From the NCBI GenBank assembly GCA_019634245.1, contig JAHQVR010000216.1:1-8462 (forward strand): a DNA stretch of 8,462 nucleotides. Reading direction: 5' to 3'. Positions 5,924 through 8,462 of this stretch are shown in pieces. Source of the DNA: Gammaproteobacteria bacterium (GTDB taxonomy: Bacteria > Pseudomonadota > Gammaproteobacteria > Granulosicoccales > Granulosicoccaceae). The notes below the pieces were generated by a model, which was not told where the DNA came from, did not search any database, and saw only the letters and a list, made by a program, of their open reading frames with translations. Made by a program: the position numbers and the translations under genes. The stretch's first letter is position 1. The number at the start of each line of letters is the position of its first letter.

Positions 5924-6700
5924 ATGCCAAGACGTTTTATTGATTTATCTGTATCTGTAGAAAACGATATTGCCTCTGATCCTCCAATAATGTTACCCAA
6001 AATAAATTATTTATCGCATAAGGATACACCTGAGCAATTGCAGATGATGTTTCCCGGATTAGAAAAAGATGATCTGCCGAGTGGTGACGGTTGGGCAGTG
6101 GAACAACTGGAAATCTCAACGCATAACGGCACCCATTTAGATGCACCGTATCATCATCACTCAACCATGGACGGCGGAAAACGCGCTATCACTATTGATG
6201 AAGTGCCGCTAGAGTGGTGTTACGGCAACGGCGTCAAACTCGACTTCCGACATTTTGAAGACGGATACATAGTACAACCATCCGATATTGATAACGAGCT
6301 AGAACGCATTGGCCATACTCTGGAAAAGGGCGATATCGTTGTGGTTAATACGTCGGCAGCCACTCGTTACGGATACGACGATTACCTTGATAAAGGTTGT
6401 GGCATGGGTCGCGAGGCCACTTTACATTTAACTCGCCAGGGGGTCCGTGTTACCGGTACGGATGCATGGAGTTGGGATGCTCCGTTTTCTATTACCGCCA
6501 AACGCTTTGCAGAAACGAAAGACCCGTCAATTATCTGGGAAGGGCATAGGGCCAGCATGGAAATTGGCTACTGTCATATTGAAAAACTGACCAATCTGGA
6601 TCTACTACCACCCACGGGATTTATCATTTCTTGTTTCCCGTACAAAATCAAAGCTGCCTCAGCGGGTTTCATTCGAGCAGTGGCAATTTTTGAAGAGTAA
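5924..6700 (+). CDS. cyclase-family metal-dependent hydrolase (kynurenine formamidase / isatin hydrolase-like)
   Basis: A 258-residue cytoplasmic enzyme of the cyclase family (Pfam PF04199), which includes bacterial kynurenine formamidase and isatin hydrolase. The N terminus has the typical 'IDLSVSVEND' strand. The metal motif HNGTHLDAPYHHH (67-79) supplies H67, H71 and D73, with further His residues at 77-79. The late ligand pair H208 and E220 (EGHRASMEIGYCHIEKLTNL) has the 12-residue spacing known from KynB-type enzymes. The active site therefore looks complete, and hydrolysis of an amide, lactam, lactone or ester is expected. It is longer than KynB (about 210 residues), with a 40-60 insertion-like segment, so kynurenine formamidase itself is not assured. 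AGGA at 5913-5916 overlaps the dctM stop and fits ATG 5924. Placement behind a TRAP transporter suggests it acts on the imported compound or a derivative. Confidence 0.88.
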   Translation: MPRRFIDLSVSVENDIASDPPIMLPKINYLSHKDTPEQLQMMFPGLEKDDLPSGDGWAVEQLEISTHNGTHLDAPYHHHSTMDGGKRAITIDEVPLEWCYGNGVKLDFRHFEDGYIVQPSDIDNELERIGHTLEKGDIVVVNTSAATRYGYDDYLDKGCGMGREATLHLTRQGVRVTGTDAWSWDAPFSITAKRFAETKDPSIIWEGHRASMEIGYCHIEKLTNLDLLPPTGFIISCFPYKIKAASAGFIRAVAIFEE

Positions 6701-6713
6701 CGGAGTAGCACTT

Positions 6714-7289
6714 ATGGAGCAAATTGTCAGTCGCTTGTCGACACGGCCGCAAATCACGTCCTTGCCACCTTACGAGAGACCAAAAATTAAACCTGGAGAG
6801 CCATTTTCGTTTGCCTACGAAGTGGTTGCTGAACCGGGCGACGGACAAAGCAAACACGGCGTGATTATCAGCCCACGGGATGATTACAGCAGTTGGGAAA
6901 TTCGTTGTGATGAAGGCACTGGAATGGGTGGCGCTGATGCAGCACCATCGCCTTTAGGTTATTTGATTATGGGTGTCGCTTTCTGTCTACTGACACATAT
7001 TAAAGGTTATTTACATAAAACCCCGATGGAAATATCGTCTATCAAGGTTGAAGTACGCGCCGAATATGCAACTCTACCAATGGCAGAGGCCCAGAATGGA
7101 CAAGGGCAAGGTCGCTGCGATGCCTATACCTGCCACATCCTGATCGACAGTAATGAAGAGTCAGAAAATATTCAGCAACTGGTCTCTGTGTGCCGTGATG
7201 CCTGTATGGCAATTGCCACTATTGCCAATGCGATTCCAACAACTACGCGTGTGTTTCTTAACGGTTCTGATGAAGGTATCGAGGTTTAA
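6714..7289 (+). CDS. OsmC-family protein
   Basis: A 191-residue protein of the OsmC/Ohr fold, a family of thiol peroxidases and relatives of uncertain function. ATG 6714 is preferred because CGGAG (6701-6705) precedes it by 8 nt; an in-frame TTG at 6690 would overlap the cyclase gene and has no such site. The family core is visible as GADAAPSPLGYLIMGVAFCL (72-91), with the first conserved Cys at 91. The second Cys region is SVCRDACMAIATIANAIP (158-175), giving C160 and C164. Canonical members have Cys-Pro at the second site, while here Cys is followed by Arg and a second Cys lies four residues on. The N-terminal extension of about 30 residues is longer than in classical OsmC. It lies 13 bp after the cyclase gene and 3 bp before the FAH gene, so it probably belongs to the same pathway or protects it from reactive intermediates. 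That role is inferred. Confidence 0.85.
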   Translation: MEQIVSRLSTRPQITSLPPYERPKIKPGEPFSFAYEVVAEPGDGQSKHGVIISPRDDYSSWEIRCDEGTGMGGADAAPSPLGYLIMGVAFCLLTHIKGYLHKTPMEISSIKVEVRAEYATLPMAEAQNGQGQGRCDAYTCHILIDSNEESENIQQLVSVCRDACMAIATIANAIPTTTRVFLNGSDEGIEV

Positions 7290-7292
7290 CTC

Positions 7293-8273
7293 ATGAAACT
7301 TGCAACATACAGTAACGGTAAGCGAGATGGTGAGCTAATGGTCGTATCCAGTGATCAAGAGCATGTGATCTCTGCATCGCCCATCTGCCCAACTCTGATA
7401 TCTGCAATGGAAGATTGGTTGCAAATTGGACCTCGTCTGGAAGAATTATCCCATCAATTAAATTCAGGCGTTGTTACAGGACAAATGTTTGATCCTCATC
7501 GTTGTATGGCGCCGCTTCCACGTGCTCCACAATGGCTTGATGGCTCGGCATTTTTAAATCATGGCAGACTGGTGTCCAAGGCATTCAAGATACCCGCAGA
7601 TGAAAGCATGACCTCCCATCCTCTGGTTTATCAAGGAGCCAGCGATGATTTTCGAGGCCCTTACGAACCTATAGAGTTTCCAGACGAATCCTTGCAAATT
7701 GATATGGAAGGCGAGTTCGGGGTGATAGTGGATGAAATTGCCATGGGTACCAGTGCATTGGATGCACAAAATGCCATTCGCCTGTTGTTGCTCATTAACG
7801 ACTGGTCTTTGCGTGCAGATGGTCCTCGAGAAATGAAACGTGGTTTCGGATTTCTTCAGGCCAAACCGAGTAGCTCTTTTGCACCATTGGCAATTACTCC
7901 CGATGAACTTGGGGACAATTGGAATAACGGTCGTGTACATCTGCCATTACATATAGAAGTAAACGGCCAGGAAGTTGGGCGAGCAAATGGTGCGGAAATG
8001 GATTTCTCCTTTGGTGAAATTATCGCCTACGCTGCCAAAACCAGAAGATTATCTGCAGGCACAGTTATCGGTTCAGGTACTGTATCCAATGCTGATCGCA
8101 CCGCGGGTTCCAGTTGTATCTCTGAGATTCAGGTTATAGAGTTACTGGATAAAGGAGAAATTCACACACCGTTCCTATCGTTTAACGACAGAGTTCGAAT
8201 GCAGGCTAAGGATGATGCTGGCACACTGCCATTTGGTGAATTAGATCAGATAGTCGTGCAAGCTCATATTTAG
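7293..8273 (+). CDS. fumarylacetoacetate hydrolase (FAH) family protein
   Basis: A 326-residue protein of the FAH superfamily, whose Mg2+/Mn2+-dependent members cleave or decarboxylate acylpyruvates and related 2-oxo acids. The N terminus MKLATYSNGKRDGELMVVS and the block from VYQGASDDFRGP (112-123) match the ~330-residue bacterial fumarylacetoacetase-like group. Metal ligands are predicted at E139 and E141 (DMEGEFGVIVDE) and D170 (LLLINDWSLR). The active-site Lys is probably K191 in GFGFLQAKPSSSFAPLA, and IGSGTVSN lies at 259-266. All look intact, so an active hydrolase is likely, though whether its substrate is fumarylacetoacetate is unknown. No homogentisate dioxygenase or maleylacetoacetate isomerase is visible nearby. 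GAGG (7281-7284), inside the end of the OsmC gene, is the ribosome-binding site 8 nt before ATG 7293. It is the last gene of the operon. Confidence 0.93.
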   Translation: MKLATYSNGKRDGELMVVSSDQEHVISASPICPTLISAMEDWLQIGPRLEELSHQLNSGVVTGQMFDPHRCMAPLPRAPQWLDGSAFLNHGRLVSKAFKIPADESMTSHPLVYQGASDDFRGPYEPIEFPDESLQIDMEGEFGVIVDEIAMGTSALDAQNAIRLLLLINDWSLRADGPREMKRGFGFLQAKPSSSFAPLAITPDELGDNWNNGRVHLPLHIEVNGQEVGRANGAEMDFSFGEIIAYAAKTRRLSAGTVIGSGTVSNADRTAGSSCISEIQVIELLDKGEIHTPFLSFNDRVRMQAKDDAGTLPFGELDQIVVQAHI

Positions 8274-8344
8274 ACTAATTCGAGGGTGTTTATCAGCCTG
8301 GTTTTGCTACTCGCGAATAGTGTAATTACTCTGCTTCATGGATC

Positions 8345-8462
8345 TTAAACTTCGCGATCGGTAATCAGTTCACGCTGTCTGTGCATCGCATCAATCATTT
8401 CCGAAAACCTGGAATTCAGCAGGCTTTTCACGTTTGAATCAAATTGCAGGTTTGTCATCGCA
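8345..8462 (-). CDS. partial or very short unidentified reading frame at the right edge
   Basis: On the minus strand a frame enters from the right edge and stops at TAA (8345-8347). From the ATG at 8456-8458 it encodes 37 residues, starting MTNLQFDSNVKSLLNSRFSE and ending MIDAMHRQRELITDREV. The remaining 4 bases of the window do not show whether this ATG is the true start. The amphipathic, charged helix-like composition resembles a real protein C terminus, but I do not recognise it. It converges with the FAH gene across a 71-bp gap (8274-8344), in which I see no clear terminator. Confidence 0.4.
   Translation of the reverse strand, partial: AMTNLQFDSNVKSLLNSRFSEMIDAMHRQRELITDREV

Noticed and set aside
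8274..8344. Intrinsic terminator after the FAH gene
   Set aside because: CTAATTCGAG (8275-8284) can pair only imperfectly with CTCGCGAATAG about 25 nt later, with bulges and no U-run.

Overview
The window looks like a chromosomal accessory region of a Gram-negative proteobacterium. Moderate GC, Sec-type export to a periplasm, a TRAP transporter and proteobacterial-style TetR, FAH and GNAT proteins all fit. A marine gammaproteobacterium is a plausible guess, but nothing here proves the taxon.

Left part (1-2112): the C-terminal end of a probable GNAT acetyltransferase runs in from the left edge on the + strand. Three minus-strand genes then converge on it. These are two LysE/RhtB-type amino-acid exporters (1441-2112 and 251-889) flanking a small zinc-binding GFA-family protein (964-1317). 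A short stretch between the second exporter and the GFA gene (1349-1426 and just upstream) reads like the tail of an unidentified protein and may be a remnant.

Right part (2259-8273): one long + strand operon of codirectional, tightly spaced genes. It starts at a consensus-like promoter (TTGACT, 16 bp, TATAAT) whose -35 box lies inside a perfect 18-bp palindrome, a likely TetR-type operator. The order is tetR-family regulator, TRAP transporter P, Q and M subunits, a metal-dependent cyclase/kynurenine-formamidase-like hydrolase, an OsmC-family protein and an FAH-family hydrolase. The simplest reading is a substrate-inducible module. The TRAP transporter imports a small organic acid, the cyclase-family enzyme opens an amide, lactam or ester, and the FAH enzyme handles a 2-oxo or acylpyruvate-type intermediate. 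The substrate cannot be named from sequence.

The most unusual features are in the transporter. dctM is interrupted by a single in-frame TAG (5030-5032) at a conserved position. There is no frameshift and no lost residue, and both halves remain well conserved; an SD-like AGGA and a GTG follow immediately. Early dctQ carries a perfect 12-bp hairpin (4092-4118) that competes with an alternative stem. The P subunit appears to have Ala where most TRAP binding proteins have the carboxylate-clamping Arg. A short minus-strand reading frame enters from the right edge.
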